From: Leucogyrophana mollusca
Taxonomy: Eukaryota > Basidiomycota > Agaricomycetes > Boletales
Direction of reading: 5' to 3'
Assembly: GCA_021014945.1 (NCBI GenBank)
Contig: MU266402.1
Span: 49,851-113,850 of the forward strand
Length of the DNA: 64,000 nucleotides
Made by a program: the position numbers and the translations under genes. Each line of letters begins with the position of its first letter. Positions within the stretch are counted from its first letter, which is position 1. This document shows positions 1-10,828 of the stretch, in pieces. The notes beneath the pieces were generated by a model, which worked only from the letters and a program-made list of their open reading frames with translations, was not told where the DNA came from and did no database searches.

Positions 1-156
1 CACCAAAACCATAACCAACACCAGCACCAACAGCAGCAACCTGCGCACCAGCACCAGCACCAACAACACCAACACCAGCAAACCGCACCCCGGCGCCAGC
101 CCCTCGCGAACCTCGAGGTGCGGGAGGGCGGGGACGTGAAGCGCGTGAAGCGATGA
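1..156 (+). CDS. 3' end of a His/Gln-rich protein (partial)
   Basis: The window opens inside an exon read in frame 1 and closed by TGA at 154-156. The visible 51 residues are a run of His, Gln and Asn followed by a charged tail that ends VKRVKR. CAC/CAG/CAA codon slippage is the obvious source of the tract. No domain is visible. His/Gln-rich tails occur in many fungal regulators, so function cannot be assigned. The rest of the gene lies to the left of the window. Confidence 0.5.
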   Translation, partial: HQNHNQHQHQQQQPAHQHQHQQHQHQQTAPRRQPLANLEVREGGDVKRVKR

Positions 157-557
157 GGTTACCAGATCGAGTTTGTTTTGGCCCTTGGGTTTGGGTTCTG
201 CTCTGCGTTGGTTTGCTTTGCTTTTCTCCGTCTCCTCGCATTGTATTCGTATTCATAGCCAGTCATACATACGCACATAGATACCTTAGCTACAATTACC
301 TTTGCAACTCGTCGAAGCCACACCCGAACTCGAACTCGAACTCGATTGATATTCTTGGGGAGTGAGGGTGGGTGGGATTCAGCGGGATCCTCGGCAACGG
401 CCGAATTCGGAATAACCCTTGCGCCACCAAGTTTTCACTCATCGATCGCAATCGCAATCACAAATCCCGATCCCTCACGAACCCCGCGTACCCGCGCACA
501 CCTCACCGCTCTCGAACCGAATCCTTAACTGGCTAATCACATCGGACCCCGACCCCG
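157..557. other. Intergenic, about 400 bp
   Basis: No supported gene. It holds the 3' flank of the preceding gene and the 5' flank of the gene at 558. A short CGAACT run (tandem hexamers near 329-345) lies before a stretch rich in ATCGCA-type words. Nothing else recognisable. Confidence 0.5.
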
Positions 558-2597
558 ATGAGCGACCCGAGGAGCGTGACCGCCGACCCTAGGACGGCTG
601 CGCTCGCTGATCCCAGAGCCAGTACAAGCACAGACCCTAGAGGCCTCACAGATCCCAGAGCCCTCGCAGATCCCAGAGCCCTCACAGACCCTAGAACGCT
701 CGCAGACCCCAGAGCCCTCGCAGACCCTAGAGCCCTCACAGACCCGCGCCCCACGCCGAAACCCCGCCTGCCCAAAGCCTACACAGACGAGCAGCTCGCC
801 TTCCTCCGCGCACACATCGGCGGGTTCGAGACGCGCACGCGCGGTGCGGTGCGCGGGGACGCGAAGAAGTTCGCGCTGGACCGCGCGGACGAGTTTCTCG
901 GGCGGTTTGGGATGCCCGCCGACTTGGTGGGGGCGGAGGAGGCAGAGCCGCGGTTTCGCGAGGTGAGCTGTGCGTGGGGCGGTAAGGGGTCAGAGGCTGA
1001 TTGTGTACTGATTGTGTGCTGTTGGGTGCTGGTAGCAAATATACAACTGGTACAAGAACACGGTGGGGCGGGCGCGGAGGAAGCTGGAGGGGAGGCCGCG
1101 GTCGAGAAAGGCGGCTGTCGTCGATAAGACTCAGAGTCGGTCTTGTCATACTGTTTGATAATTTGATATTTAACGCGAGGCAGGCCCTGGGACGGTGTCG
1201 TGGAGCCCGAACCTCGCGACGCCGACGACGGTGCCGTACGAGCAGCCACAACAGCAGCACATCCAGTTCTCCTTCCACCCGAGCCCCGCCCCCGCCCCAG
1301 CCCCTAACCCCACGCCCACCCCGACGACGCTCGCGCTGAACGTGACGCCGACGGCCCTCCGCGACGCGCTCCTGACGCCGACCATCGACACGCCCACCCT
1401 CGCCTCCCTCGTCCACTCCTACGTCCTCTCCCACCCCGGCCCGACCCCCCTCGCGCCCGCCGTCGCAGCTCTCTTCGACGCCGTCGGGTACGCCCTGGCC
1501 CACAGCCCCCCGTCATCGTCCTCGTCGCCCCTCGCACCGCCCCACGCACCGCCCCTGTCCCCGACACACGCGCTCCTCCGGCGCTTCGCGGACGCGTGCG
1601 CGTACTTCCCCGCGACGCTCGTCCACGCGGGCGTCCCCGGCCCCCCCGCGGGCCCGCGCGCGCTGCAGATGGCGGTGCGCCGCGCGAGCGTGTGGGGCGG
1701 CGGCGAGGGCGGGGGTGCGAGTGTGGCCGCGGGCGCGGGCTCGATGAGCGACGAGATGGAGCGCATCAAGGCGGACAGGCAGAGGCGGAAGGAGTACATC
1801 CAGTGGGCCCAGATCCACGCCGCCGCGCTCGAGCTGGGCATGCTCGACGTCCAGCCCTTGGCTTATGCCGCCCACAGTCCGTCCGTGCCTTACGCCGCCC
1901 ACAGTCCGTCCGTGCCGCACACGCATAACCCCACGCATATACACAACCCCGCCCAAGCGCACACGCTCTCGTTCTCCGAAGCGATGGCGCGCGACGCCGT
2001 GTGGGAGGCGGACGAGGTCGAGTGGGTCGCGGGCATCTGTGTCCTGCGCGCGCTTATCCGGCGGTGTCGTGGCGGCGCTGGCGGGGTGGAGGGTGCGATT
2101 GGCAGTGGTAGCGCAATGGGCGGTGCGGGTGCGATGGGCAGTGCCGGTGCAATAGGTGGGGGCGGCGGAGGAACTGGGGGCGGCACAGGGGGCGGAATTG
2201 GCGAAATGGGGGCAGGGAAGAAGGACGAGTACGCGGCGCTCCTGCGGACGTACGAGGGGCGGTGGAAGGAGATCAAGGACGAGGCGCGGCAGGCGTTTGT
2301 TACGGTGCGTGTGTTGGTGTTTTTCGTCTCGATTTGTCGGCGGTGTCAGCGTTGTTGGTTGGTTCGGCGCGTTGTTGGTTGGTTTGGTGCGCTGGGGTGC
2401 TCGGGCTCGGGCTATCTGGTCGACGGGCGGGGGCGCTCAGGTTCAGGCTATATGGTCGACGCGTTGGGGGGCTATTTGGTCGTCGCCCATACCGTGACGT
2501 CTGGCGTTTTGCTCACGCACACTTTCTCTGCTCACAGGAGGTTCTCCTAGGCGCAAAGGACGACCTGGCGCGGTTGGACGAGGCGGGGATGTGTTAG
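558..2597 (+). CDS. Low-complexity protein, uncharacterised Agaricomycete type
   Basis: Four exons fit in phase: 558-962, 1036-1135, 1184-2304, 2538-2597 (561 codons plus stop). All introns are GT-AG. The N-terminus is a run of DPR-containing hexapeptides. It is followed by a region that reads YTDEQLAFLRAHI, then QIYNWYKNTVGRARRK. That arrangement resembles a family common in Agaricomycetes in which a helix ending in F/Y-x-W-Y/F-K is followed by basic residues; the function of that family is unknown to me. The middle is Pro/Ala-rich, then Gly/Ala-rich (1990-2215), and a short helical, charged tail ends the protein. GC content is high, as in the next gene. The exon 2/3 junction was chosen because only the donor at 1136 keeps the frame. 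Nuclear or DNA-binding use is possible but unproven. Confidence 0.6.
633..746 (+). repeat. 18-bp coding minisatellite (DPR hexapeptides)
   Basis: About six imperfect 18-bp units of the form CAGAYCCYAGAGCCCTC encode successive x-DPR-A/T-L hexapeptides near the N-terminus of the gene at 558. More diverged DPR units extend upstream to the start codon. The units differ mostly at synonymous sites, which suggests selection on the peptide or recent slippage. Confidence 0.75.
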
Positions 2598-2929
2598 CTC
2601 CGAGTCGTGGCGGCAGTCTCAGGCTTATAATCATGATGTTGTATCTGTTACTGCATGACATGTTGTGCGCACAGTCTGCCCCTGGCCTCTTGTTCCCATG
2701 TTTATTCGGCTTCATTATTCATTACTCCGCACTCGTACGACAATGTCGCTTTCCAACGGACGACTTCAAGTTGGAGAACTTTGTCCCCCTAATACTATGG
2801 CATTTGCCGTCGGATGGTGTGGCACACGTGACCGTATGTGTGTGTTTTGCAAAATGAGCTGATTTCCTTATTTGGACACGACTTTACCTTGCCTTAAATT
2901 TAAAACTCGTCCCACTGCGTTTTTTTCTG

Positions 2930-3068
2930 CACCCCCAGTGGTTCCTTCCTTTCCTTCCTTCCTTCCTTTCGCCTCGTCGACTTGCGCCTGTTCTACTTGC
3001 ACTTTCGACTTGCACACTCTCGCCTCTCGCACTTGCATCCCCTCGCTTGCACCTTTTCTACTTGAACC
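2930..3068 (+). promoter_or_regulatory. CT-rich leader of the ERG6 gene
   Basis: TTCC repeats (2941-2968) run into a pyrimidine-rich stretch with recurrent ACTTGCAC-like words up to the ATG at 3069. Pyrimidine-rich tracts just before the start are typical of strongly expressed basidiomycete genes that lack a TATA box. The rest of 2598-2929 shows no gene. Confidence 0.4.
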
Positions 3069-4410
3069 ATGTCGAGCACGGAATACACAGACGGGCGGCA
3101 AGAAAACCGCGTCGAGAACTACACCAAGTTCTGGCAAAAAGACATCTCGAAGGAGGGCGAGGCGGACAACCAGAATCGCGTCGAGAGCTATACGGACGTC
3201 GTGAACGGTGAGTTTCCCCCTTCCTTCCCTTGCCTACCCCACTTACTCATCCACTTACTCACCCACTCACTCACCCATCACTCACCCACCCACCCGCACA
3301 GGCTACTACGACGGCGCCACCGAGCTCTACGAATACGGCTGGGCCCAATCCTTCCACTTCTCCCGCTTCTACGCCGGCGAAGCCTTCGCCGCCTCCCTCG
3401 CGCGGCACGAGCACTACCTCGCCGCGCAGATGTCCCTCCGCCCCGGCATGCGCGTCCTCGACGTCGGCTGCGGCGTCGGCGGGCCCGCGCGCGAGATTGC
3501 GCGCTTCGCGGACGTCAACATAGTTGGCCTGAATAATAATGACTTCCAGATCCAGAGGGCGAGGAAGTATACGAAGCGCGCGGGCTTGGAGGGACAGGTG
3601 AGCTTTGTGAAGGGGGACTTTATGAAGCTGGCGGAGCAGTTTGGGGAGGGGTCGTTTGATGCTGGTGGGTCCGCTTTTCTTTGTTTTCTTTGCTTTTTGT
3701 TTTGGTTTTGAGTGGGGATGGGCGCTGATGGGCTTGTGCGGTAGTGTATGCCATCGAGGCGACGTGCCACGCCCCGACGTGGGAGGGCGTCTACGGCGAG
3801 ATCATGAAAGTCCTCAAGCCCGGCGGAACCGTAAGTCCCCCCCTCCTCCTCCCACCCACCTCCTAACCCCTCCCCAGTTCGGCGTCTACGAATGGTGCAT
3901 GACCGACGCCTGGGACCCCTCCATCCCCTCCCACAAAGCCCTCGCGCACGCGATCGAATACGGCAACGGCATCCCCACCATGCGCCCGCTCTCCTCCTGC
4001 CGCACCGCGCTCGCCTCCGTCGGATTCAGCGTGACGCACGAGGAGGACCTCGCGGAGCGCCCGGACGCGGTGCCGTGGTACTACCCGCTCGAGGGGGACG
4101 TGCGCAAGGCGCAGACGGCGTGGGACTATTTCACGGTGTGGCGGATGAGCTGGAGCGGGAAGCTGGTGACGCATAGCGCGATTAGGGTGATGGAGTGGGT
4201 GGGGGTCGTGCCGAAGGGGACGTATGAGGTGGGGGAGAGCTTGAAGGTGGCGGCGGAGGCGCTTGTGCAGGGGGGGCAGACGAAGGTGCGTTGTGTGGTT
4301 GCCTTTTTTTGCCCGTTTTGGTTTTTTTTTTGTGAAGGAGGGGAGCTGATGGGTTTTTTGGGCAGCTGTTCACGCCGATGTACCTCGCGATTTGCAAAAA
4401 GCCGAACTAG
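3069..4410 (+). CDS. ERG6: Sterol 24-C-methyltransferase (ergosterol pathway)
   Basis: Five exons: 3069-3207, 3302-3664, 3745-3830, 3878-4285, 4366-4410, giving 346 codons plus stop, normal for the family. The enzyme moves a methyl group from S-adenosylmethionine to C24 of the sterol side chain at the ER or lipid droplets. Family signatures are clear: [19 protein letters not shown] (sterol-binding motif), [16 protein letters not shown] (SAM motif I), [12 protein letters not shown], then [22 protein letters not shown] and YEWCMTD. The C-terminal sterol-methyltransferase region carries WYYPLEGD and ends [13 protein letters not shown]. All introns are GT-AG and the frame is kept throughout. No breaks are seen. 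Confidence 0.95.
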
Positions 4411-5254
4411 GGTTAGGGCGCGGACTTGGACTTGGGCTGCACGTCTCGGCGCATTTGTTCACTGTTGCTTTGGAAAAGGTGTGCATTCACCCGCGTGGAC
4501 TTGCAACTTTTATGCATTGCCCTCGTTGGCCGTTTGACTTGCGACTTTTGGATCTCACCGCACTTGGCTTGACTTCACTTGACATATATATACCCGCTAA
4601 TATTCATAGACTGTCTGTGGTGCATGCATGCAATTACATCTAGTTTAGCTCGAGTGCTATCGTTGTGCCGGAGATGCAAGATGGTTTGTAGGACGTGCAA
4701 CATCACTTGGAACACTTATTCGAACATCGCCAGGACCAAGACGGAATGTGGCTTTTCCAGGCAGTCGGCGCTGACTACCTCTCATGGTGTGTTCGTATTT
4801 CGACTGCAGCATGAGCACAACACATCGATAAGTACTATAAGTTAGGGATCGAGTCCTTATGGGCTCCAATTCCCCTTTTGAAAAGAACCGGCCATGTACT
4901 CGCTGCAAGAGCTTATGTTTGGCTAATTTCGATGACCTCTTAAGCTTGCAGATTACTCAGGCTCTAGAGAGCTGCTTGCTCAACATACCTAAGTTACTAA
5001 CTACGAACACCCAGTGAAATGGCACCTGTGCTGTCGGCAGTTTGCCGATGCTTCACCCGTTGCATTTTTTACAGCAAAAAATGGAGAGCCGTCGGGACGG
5101 GGGATTAAGCTACCCACTCGTCCAGAAATCAGAAAATGTGTTGAGGTGGCTGTGGTGCAATGCGCTGAGCAAAGAAAAAGTACGAGCACTGCGCCGTGAG
5201 ACAGCCACATAGCATCTGTGACAAGCACACCGCAGCTCTATGCTTCGACCCAAC
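4411..5254. other. Intergenic between ERG6 and the first TenA-like gene
   Basis: No gene was recognised. The segment contains a diverged copy (4659-4722) of the sequence found just 3' of the TenA-like gene (6412-6481). From about 5255 it runs into the GATA-rich promoter of that gene. Confidence 0.5.
4659..4722 (+). repeat. Copy A of a TenA 3'-flank repeat
   Basis: Aligns by eye, with few gaps and roughly three quarters identity, to 6412-6481. Shared words are CCGGAG-TGCAA, ATGG-TGTAG and TGCAACA-CACTT. Orientation is the same as that copy. A weaker match lies in reverse orientation near 9690-9760, next to the second TenA-like gene. Confidence 0.6.
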
Positions 5255-5255
5255 G

Positions 5256-5278
5256 AAGATAAGATAAGATAAGATAAC
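5256..5278 (+). promoter_or_regulatory. Tandem GATAA sites upstream of TenA-like copy 1
   Basis: Four overlapping GATAA cores in direct tandem at 5 bp spacing (starts 5258, 5263, 5268, 5273), about 80 bp before the ATG at 5358. GATA cores are bound in fungi by nitrogen (AreA/Nit2-type), light and iron GATA factors. The same block with CCCAACGAAG before it and CACAGCTGT after it recurs upstream of the second TenA-like gene, so it is conserved between the copies. Which factor acts here is unknown. Confidence 0.55.
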
Positions 5279-5357
5279 ACAGCTGTCGGATGACGCAGTT
5301 GTGCAGTTGCGCTGTAACACCATCGTGCGTCTGGTCACGACGCAATCTAAGCTTACC

Positions 5358-6369
5358 ATGACCTCTCCTACAAGTCTCAGCAATAAATCGATCACCGCCC
5401 ACCTCCTCGCCCTCCAGACCCGGACCCCCTACGCCGCCGCCACGCAGCACCCCTTCCTCACCGCCGCAGGCCGTCTCGCCCTCCCCCGCGCCCGCCTCGC
5501 GCTGTGGCTCTCCCAGGACAAGATCTACGCCGCCTCCGCCTATCCGCGCTTCGTCGCGCTCCTCATCGCCAAGATCCCCTTCGGCGCCGGCGGGATCGAA
5601 GACACGACACCCGTCTCCCAGGAGGACGGCAGCCCCATCTCACTCTCACTCTCACTCTCGGAGTCGCGGAACAGGCGCACGCTGCGCTGCCTCGTCGGGG
5701 CGCTGCAGAACAGCGTGCGGGCGGTGGGCTTCTTCGAGGACACGGCGGCGCGGTGGGGGCTCGAGATTGGTGGGATGGGGGACGTGGAGGGGGGCTGGGT
5801 GGAGAGGTGGGGGACGCGGGAGTATACGGCGGAGATGGCGCGCGTCGCGTCGCTGGGGACGCTCGAGGAGGGGCTGGTGTTCCTGTGGGCCATGGAGCGG
5901 GTGGGCGCTGTCCTCCTTCCCTTCTTCTCCCGCTAATCTGATCCATCCGCATCGCGAGTAGGTATACCTAGACGCCTGGCGCTACGTCAAGTCCCTCCTG
6001 CCGCCCGTTTCTGAAGCGGAGTCAAGCGCCCACCCCGTTTCAGTTTCAGTTTCAGTTTCAGTTCCAAGCCAAGCTGTCTCCGATTCCACCGGTGACGGAG
6101 ACCGCCTGGACGCTATGAGGCAGCGCAGGGCGGGCTGGGCGATCCGCGAGTTTATAGAGAGATGGACGAACGACGAATTTGTTGCGTTTGTGGACGAGCT
6201 GGCGACGCTGGCGGACGAGCACTATGGTGCCGTGGATGCGGATGGGGGCAGCTTGAGGGGCAAGAGCGTTGCCCGCGCAGAGGAGATCTGGGCGCGGGTG
6301 ATCGAGCTCGAGGAGGCGTTCTGGCCGAATGCTGGCGAGGAGGTTACGGCGCGGGTGTCCAAGTCATAG
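5358..6369 (+). CDS. TenA/THI-4-like protein, copy 1
   Basis: Two exons, 5358-5900 and 5962-6369, give 316 codons plus stop. The fold suggested is the all-helical haem-oxygenase-like TenA/THI-4 domain: TQHPFLTAAGRLALPR, then WLSQDKIYA, AYPRFVALLIAKIP, and after the variable linker LEEGLVFLWAMER/VYLDAWRYV. The C-terminal half holds EFIERWTNDEFVAFVDELA and an IELEEAFWP helix. TenA proteins hydrolyse aminopyrimidine or formyl-aminopyrimidine in thiamin salvage, but many fungal relatives are untested and the catalytic Cys was not located, so activity is inferred only at family level. A Ser-Val/Ser-Leu repeat linker lies in each half. The near twin is at 9804-10828. Confidence 0.7.
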
Positions 6370-7051
6370 TGATAATTCATGCGATCTCACCCTATGCACA
6401 TGCTTTCCAGGTGCTACTAACATTGTACCGGAGTTGCAAAATGGCCTGTAGTGCATGCAACACCACTTTAAATACTTATTTCTCTTGGACTTAAGGTCGT
6501 GGATGGTTCTTTAAGAGCTCTCATATTTGTGCTTGACAAAAAATGGACAAGAAATGCGTGCAGACGCGAAAAGGGGCCCAAAAAACTAGTAATTGGTTAA
6601 AGGGACAGCTATACTCATCGGAAAAAATACTGGTTGTCACATGTATAATCCTTCATGCTATTTGGAAGCTCTGGCGCATTTTTCCGAGGCAAAATTCATA
6701 GAATTGTAGTGTAGAGACAAGAGACGAGGGGAATTAGGTGCAAAGCGTGACAGCAACTTCTGCTGGTTATTCGAACACTTCGAACTGGGAGTGGTTCTGT
6801 CGCTTTCAACTCACCAGAACCCAGGCGGCCCACTGGCTGGCCACACCGTTCTCGCAAGGACCGTCCTGTCGCTTGATATGACCGTCGTCCCATGTGCTCG
6901 TCGGCAACCAAAACTTGGACATCAAAACTGGGGAATATTATAGCGACACGAAACAATATGATACACATAAAAATCATGACTTTAAGAAGTCAAGCGCTCA
7001 GTCCAGGTATTACGGCGGAGTTATGGGTCACTCACCAATGCGTCTACTGCT
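6370..7051. other. Spacer 3' of TenA-like copy 1
   Basis: No gene. Holds copy B of the flank repeat (6412-6481) and a longer repeat (6651-6748) that recurs in the same orientation at 9474-9572. Confidence 0.5.
6651..6748. repeat. Direct repeat D1
   Basis: About 98 bp matching 9474-9572 in direct orientation. Shared words include CTTCATGCTATT, TGGCGCAT, GAGGCAAAATTCATA, GGAGACAAGA-like and AGGTGCAAAGCG. The pair brackets the DUF6533-like gene, one copy on each side. Confidence 0.6.
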
Positions 7052-8930
7052 TTAAACCAGTCCGGTGAGAGGATTCCTCGTATCATCGACCTTATCTGGA
7101 TCACTGTCGTCACAGGCCGTGGTGGCGGAACGAGCCACCTCACTCGTATTTGACTGACGGTCCACCGAACTCCTGCGGAATACCATGTCCCCCTCTGATA
7201 CCTCCTGTTCGCCCTGAAAGTGCCCGGCGCCGTTTTTGTTCGCCCAGTTCGTCCCTTGGCCTTCAGCCCACCAGCCGCTGACGTCCATTTCAATCTCATC
7301 CTGTACATCCGGGCGCGCTTCCTCCTCCGGTGCCGGTATTGGCGCGAATATAAGGCTATGGGCCGTCCTTTGCCCCAAAGCGGCCGTGGTTCCGCCTGTC
7401 ACCGCGAGTCGGTTATGCTCCCGCATACGAAGGACCATTCGCGCTGTGAGAACCGAGAGGATAACCCGAATAGGGCTATTGAACGAAAATAAACAGTCAC
7501 AAAAATCAGTTTGAGCTACGGATATTTCTTGTGAAGGGAAGGAACTTGCGTTGCCATAAGGAGGCCAAGTCGTTCCTGTAGTTTGTCATATCTTGGTTAG
7601 TCACTGTATATGGAATTAAGCTGTACACCAACAGGTTGAGTAGCAATAATCAGCACGTTTAAGAGGGATAGTGCTGCATATTTTGGCTAAGTCAACACAA
7701 TAAACTCGCCAACGAGATAACGCACTGAAAAGAATGATATAGTAGGTGATGCCTGTGACCCAAGTCGCATGTCAGCTGCCAAGTGCCCAGGGAGAGATCG
7801 CGTGATGTATATGATCGAATGCTTACCGTCTTTTACGATTAGTCTTGAAAGACCCATACCAGCATCATGGCGGTCTAGATCCGCATTCCTCGGTGAGTGT
7901 AAACATCGCATTGTTAGTAGACAAGGCTTACAGTTCTTGAGGGTCTTGATTAGCGTTAAAGCAAGAACCACTACGGATCACGGGCGTGTTCCGTGTATGG
8001 CGAATGATGTGCAAATCCCGAGGAAGACCGGTGAGTGACAGCCTCCGACGTTGCAGGGAGCAAAATAGGGACTCACGACCATCTAATACCATCAAAATAG
8101 ACCAGTCTACCACCGTCAAGCGATTGCTGGAAATCACCAGACACGCGGGAGTATTGGGCGGTGAGGAGGGAGCATCTGTCGATTAACAGGGTTATCGATG
8201 GCAGGTCCGTGACCTCATAAGGATGGCGCACAAACTATAGACTTCATAAATAAGACCGACGAGTAGTATGCTGGGACAGACACTGAAAAATAAACCACGC
8301 CCAGGAGCCATCCAATTCTGCGGCTACGCCGCCAGACGGCCTAGAAGATCGCGATATTCTAGTCAAGGTAGGAGGGGGTGTAACCGGTGTCACGCACCCA
8401 CGTCCGCAACATTAGAATGACTAGCCAGAAAACAGTCAGTGTAATTACATGACGCAGAAAACGAGCGACTACTCACGCTCTGTTTATATTGGGCACATCG
8501 CAGTTACAAAGTAAAAGAACATCGGCCTCGGAACAATCCAAATCTTGTACAACTAGCGTACCTGATGTTGCCAAACCAATGGTGTACACGCTACCGCTAA
8601 ACCAGACAGCGATGCGACATTTGTGCGGATCCATTCCGGGGAAGAAATCTGTTCTCGACGATAAGTGCTCCGTAGACAGCTGAAATAATCGCGCACTTAC
8701 GGTACATCATCGGTATCATATCTATGAAAGGCGAGTATCGCGTGGAAAGGTAGAGTACTTTGAGAATGCTCCATGGTGCAGGCCAGATATGTCGAATCTC
8801 GAGTTCAAGTGTGAGGAAAAAGTCGTAGAACTGAGAATTGGTCAAGTTCCCTGTGAGTTCCTAGCCAGTTGTGACCCAGAACATTGGCAGCGATTTCACT
8901 GACCAGAATCGCTGTTCCTGCAACTGGAGA
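7052..8930 (-). CDS. DUF6533-like integral membrane protein
   Basis: Several small exons on the minus strand join into the pattern of an Agaricomycete multi-pass membrane family (DUF6533 as I recall it). N-terminal exon (8700-8850): FYDFFLTLELEIRHIW, then PWSILKVLYLSTRYSPFID. Later: VDWSILMVLDG, LVLALTLIKTLKN (near 7930-8090), HDAGMGLSRLIVKDG, then a spliced ITYYILFS. The last exon, 7052 to about 7480, has VILSVLTARMVLRMREHNR and a polar tail ending NPLTGLV. A frame-keeping path exists through the middle using acceptors at TCTAG and GTAG, so the gene looks intact. The true start codon (8850-9050) and one middle exon near 8500-8650 are unresolved. Function of the family is unknown; many members sit next to secondary-metabolite or duplicated loci. 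Confidence 0.65.
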
Positions 8931-9803
8931 GGGGTGGAAGTCAAACTTAATCGGTGTGTCAATTCCCGTAGCACAAACCTGTTGCGTACTGGAAATTCAA
9001 CGTCAGAGCAGGCTACCAAAGTCCAGGACGAATTGCATTCGTACCGTAACAAGTTTCAGGTCGCGGACAGCTTGGACAACCTCCGCCGCATCAGCAACGT
9101 CAATGTGCCACCCTCCACCCGCGCTAATGAGACCGGACATCTATGGACAACGATGGAGCTCACGAGTGGGACATCAAGGAGAGAGATTGGCTGGCAGTCG
9201 AGTTCAGTGAATCACACCAGTGCTTGGCCTGATGGCCTGAACCCTTTTTGTCAGGCGACCCACTTCGATCCTCCGAGCCTCGACAGAGTTTTGCCACGCG
9301 ATCTGGGACTCATCCACGGATGAAAATTGTCAGTAACCAACAACAAATACAGTCTAGCTGAATGCTACATGTGATTCCGAAGGATTCCATCAGATCGACA
9401 GTCAACACACTTAATGAACAGACGACGCCTATCAGTGCTTAGACCTCTTTTTTTCGTTCCCCGGCGTATGGTTCTTCATGCTATTGATTTGGCCATGGCG
9501 CATCTTTCTGAGGCAAAATTCATACACTCGGAGTCGTGGTGTGGAGACAAGATGAGGGCAAGGTGCAAAGCGACTTTAACTAATTATTAGAGCGCGATGT
9601 TGCAGCTCTGCGGCGCTTTAAGCACGTTTCACACCAGCTTGCCTCTGGCAGTACCACTTGCCTGAAATTTCTGGATTGCTCTACTGGAACTTCGAATATT
9701 TTTGCAATTCTGGTACAGCGAAAGTACTTGGTAAGCATGTGCATAAGTCTGGGTAGGTATAGGATGGTTTGTGCATAGGGTGAGGTCGCATGCAGTGTCG
9801 CCA
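8931..9803. other. Spacer between DUF6533-like gene and TenA-like copy 2
   Basis: Holds possible 5' sequence of the DUF6533-like gene and an open plus-strand frame (8871-9323, 150 codons) with no recognisable domain, probably chance. Direct repeat D2 (9474-9572) and reverse-oriented TenA 3'-flank sequence (about 9690-9803) follow. Confidence 0.4.
9474..9572. repeat. Direct repeat D2
   Basis: Partner of D1 (6651-6748), same orientation on the plus strand although the TenA-like genes beside them are inverted. It therefore cannot be explained as part of the simple inverted duplication. Confidence 0.6.
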
Positions 9804-10828
9804 TCACTTGGACACCCGCGCAGTGGTCTCCTCGCCAGCATTCGGCCAGAACGCCTCCTCGAGCTCGATCACCCGCGCCCAGATCGCCTCTGCACGGGCG
9901 ACGCTCCTGTTCCCGCTCCCACTCCCACCGGCATCCATGGCAGCACCATAGTACTCGTCCGCCAGTGCAGCCAGCTCGTCCACGAACGCGACGAAGGCGG
10001 TGTTCGTCCAACTCTCTGTGAGGCTCCGGATCGCCTGCCCCGCCCTGTCCCGCATCTTGGCGTTCAGGTGGTCTCGGTCGCTGATGGAGTTTCGGATTAG
10101 GATCGAATTTGAATCTGACTCGACTGCTGAACCTGGAATTGAAGCTGAATCGGGGTGGGCACTTGACTCGGCTTCCGGGAGGGGCGGCAGGAGGGACTTG
10201 ACGTAGCGCCAGGCGTCTAGGTATGCCTGCTCGCGATGCGGGTGGATCATCAGCTTAGTGGGGGTGAAAGGGAAGGGAAGGGAAGGGGGACAACACTCAC
10301 CTGCTCCATGGCCCAGAGGAACACCAACCCCTCCTCGAGCGTCCCCAGCGACGCCACGCGCGCCATCTCCGCCGTATAATCCCTCGTCCCCCGCCTCTCC
10401 ACCCAGTCCCCCTCCGCGTCCCCCGCGCCACCGATCTCGAGCCCCCACCGCGCCGCCGTGTCCTCGAAGAAGCCCACCTCGCGCACGATGTTCTGCAGCG
10501 CGCCGACGAGGATGCGCAGTGTACGCCTGTTCCGCGATTCCTCGATCTGGCTGCCGTCCGGGTTGGTGTATGTATGGAGGGCGTCACCGGGGCCGCCGTC
10601 GCCGAGGGGGATCTTGGCGATGAGGAGCGCGACGAAGCGTGGATAGGCATCGGCAGCGTAGATCTTGTCCTGGGAGAGCCACAGCGAGAGGCGGGCGCGG
10701 GGGAGGACGAGACGGCCTGCGTCGGTGAGGAAGGGGTGCTGTGTGGCGGCGGCGTAGGGGGTCTGGGTCCGGAGGGCAAGGAGGTGCGCGGTGAGCGATG
10801 TCTTGTTGGGACTTGTAGGAGACGTCAT
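9804..10828 (-). CDS. TenA/THI-4-like protein, copy 2 (inverted paralogue)
   Basis: Exons 10301-10828 and 9804-10226 on the minus strand give 316 codons plus stop, the same length as copy 1, with one intron at the same position and phase (after WAME-R/Q). Most residues match copy 1. Differences cluster in the linker after AKIP, where this copy reads LGDGGPGDALHT, and in the Ser-rich linker of exon 2. The stop is TGA directly after VSK, whereas copy 1 has one extra Ser before TAG. Helix motifs WLSQDKIYAADAYPRF and LEEGLVFLWAMEQ are intact, so neither copy looks like a pseudogene. The genes are convergent and share promoter GATA blocks and 3' flanks, so the duplicated unit included regulatory sequence. 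Confidence 0.7.

Noticed and set aside
738..1503. Long minus-strand ORFs opposite the gene at 558 (up to 255 codons)
   Set aside because: Arg/Pro-rich shadow frames of a GC-rich gene; no motif, and the plus-strand splice model is coherent.
4408..4420. TAGGGTTAGGG at the ERG6 stop, and CCCTAACCC near 30018
   Set aside because: Only two telomere-like units each. Too short to call interstitial telomeres, and the first overlaps a stop codon and 3' flank.
8871..9323. 150-codon plus-strand ORF between the TenA copies
   Set aside because: No recognisable motif, overlaps the 5' part of the DUF6533-like gene on the other strand.
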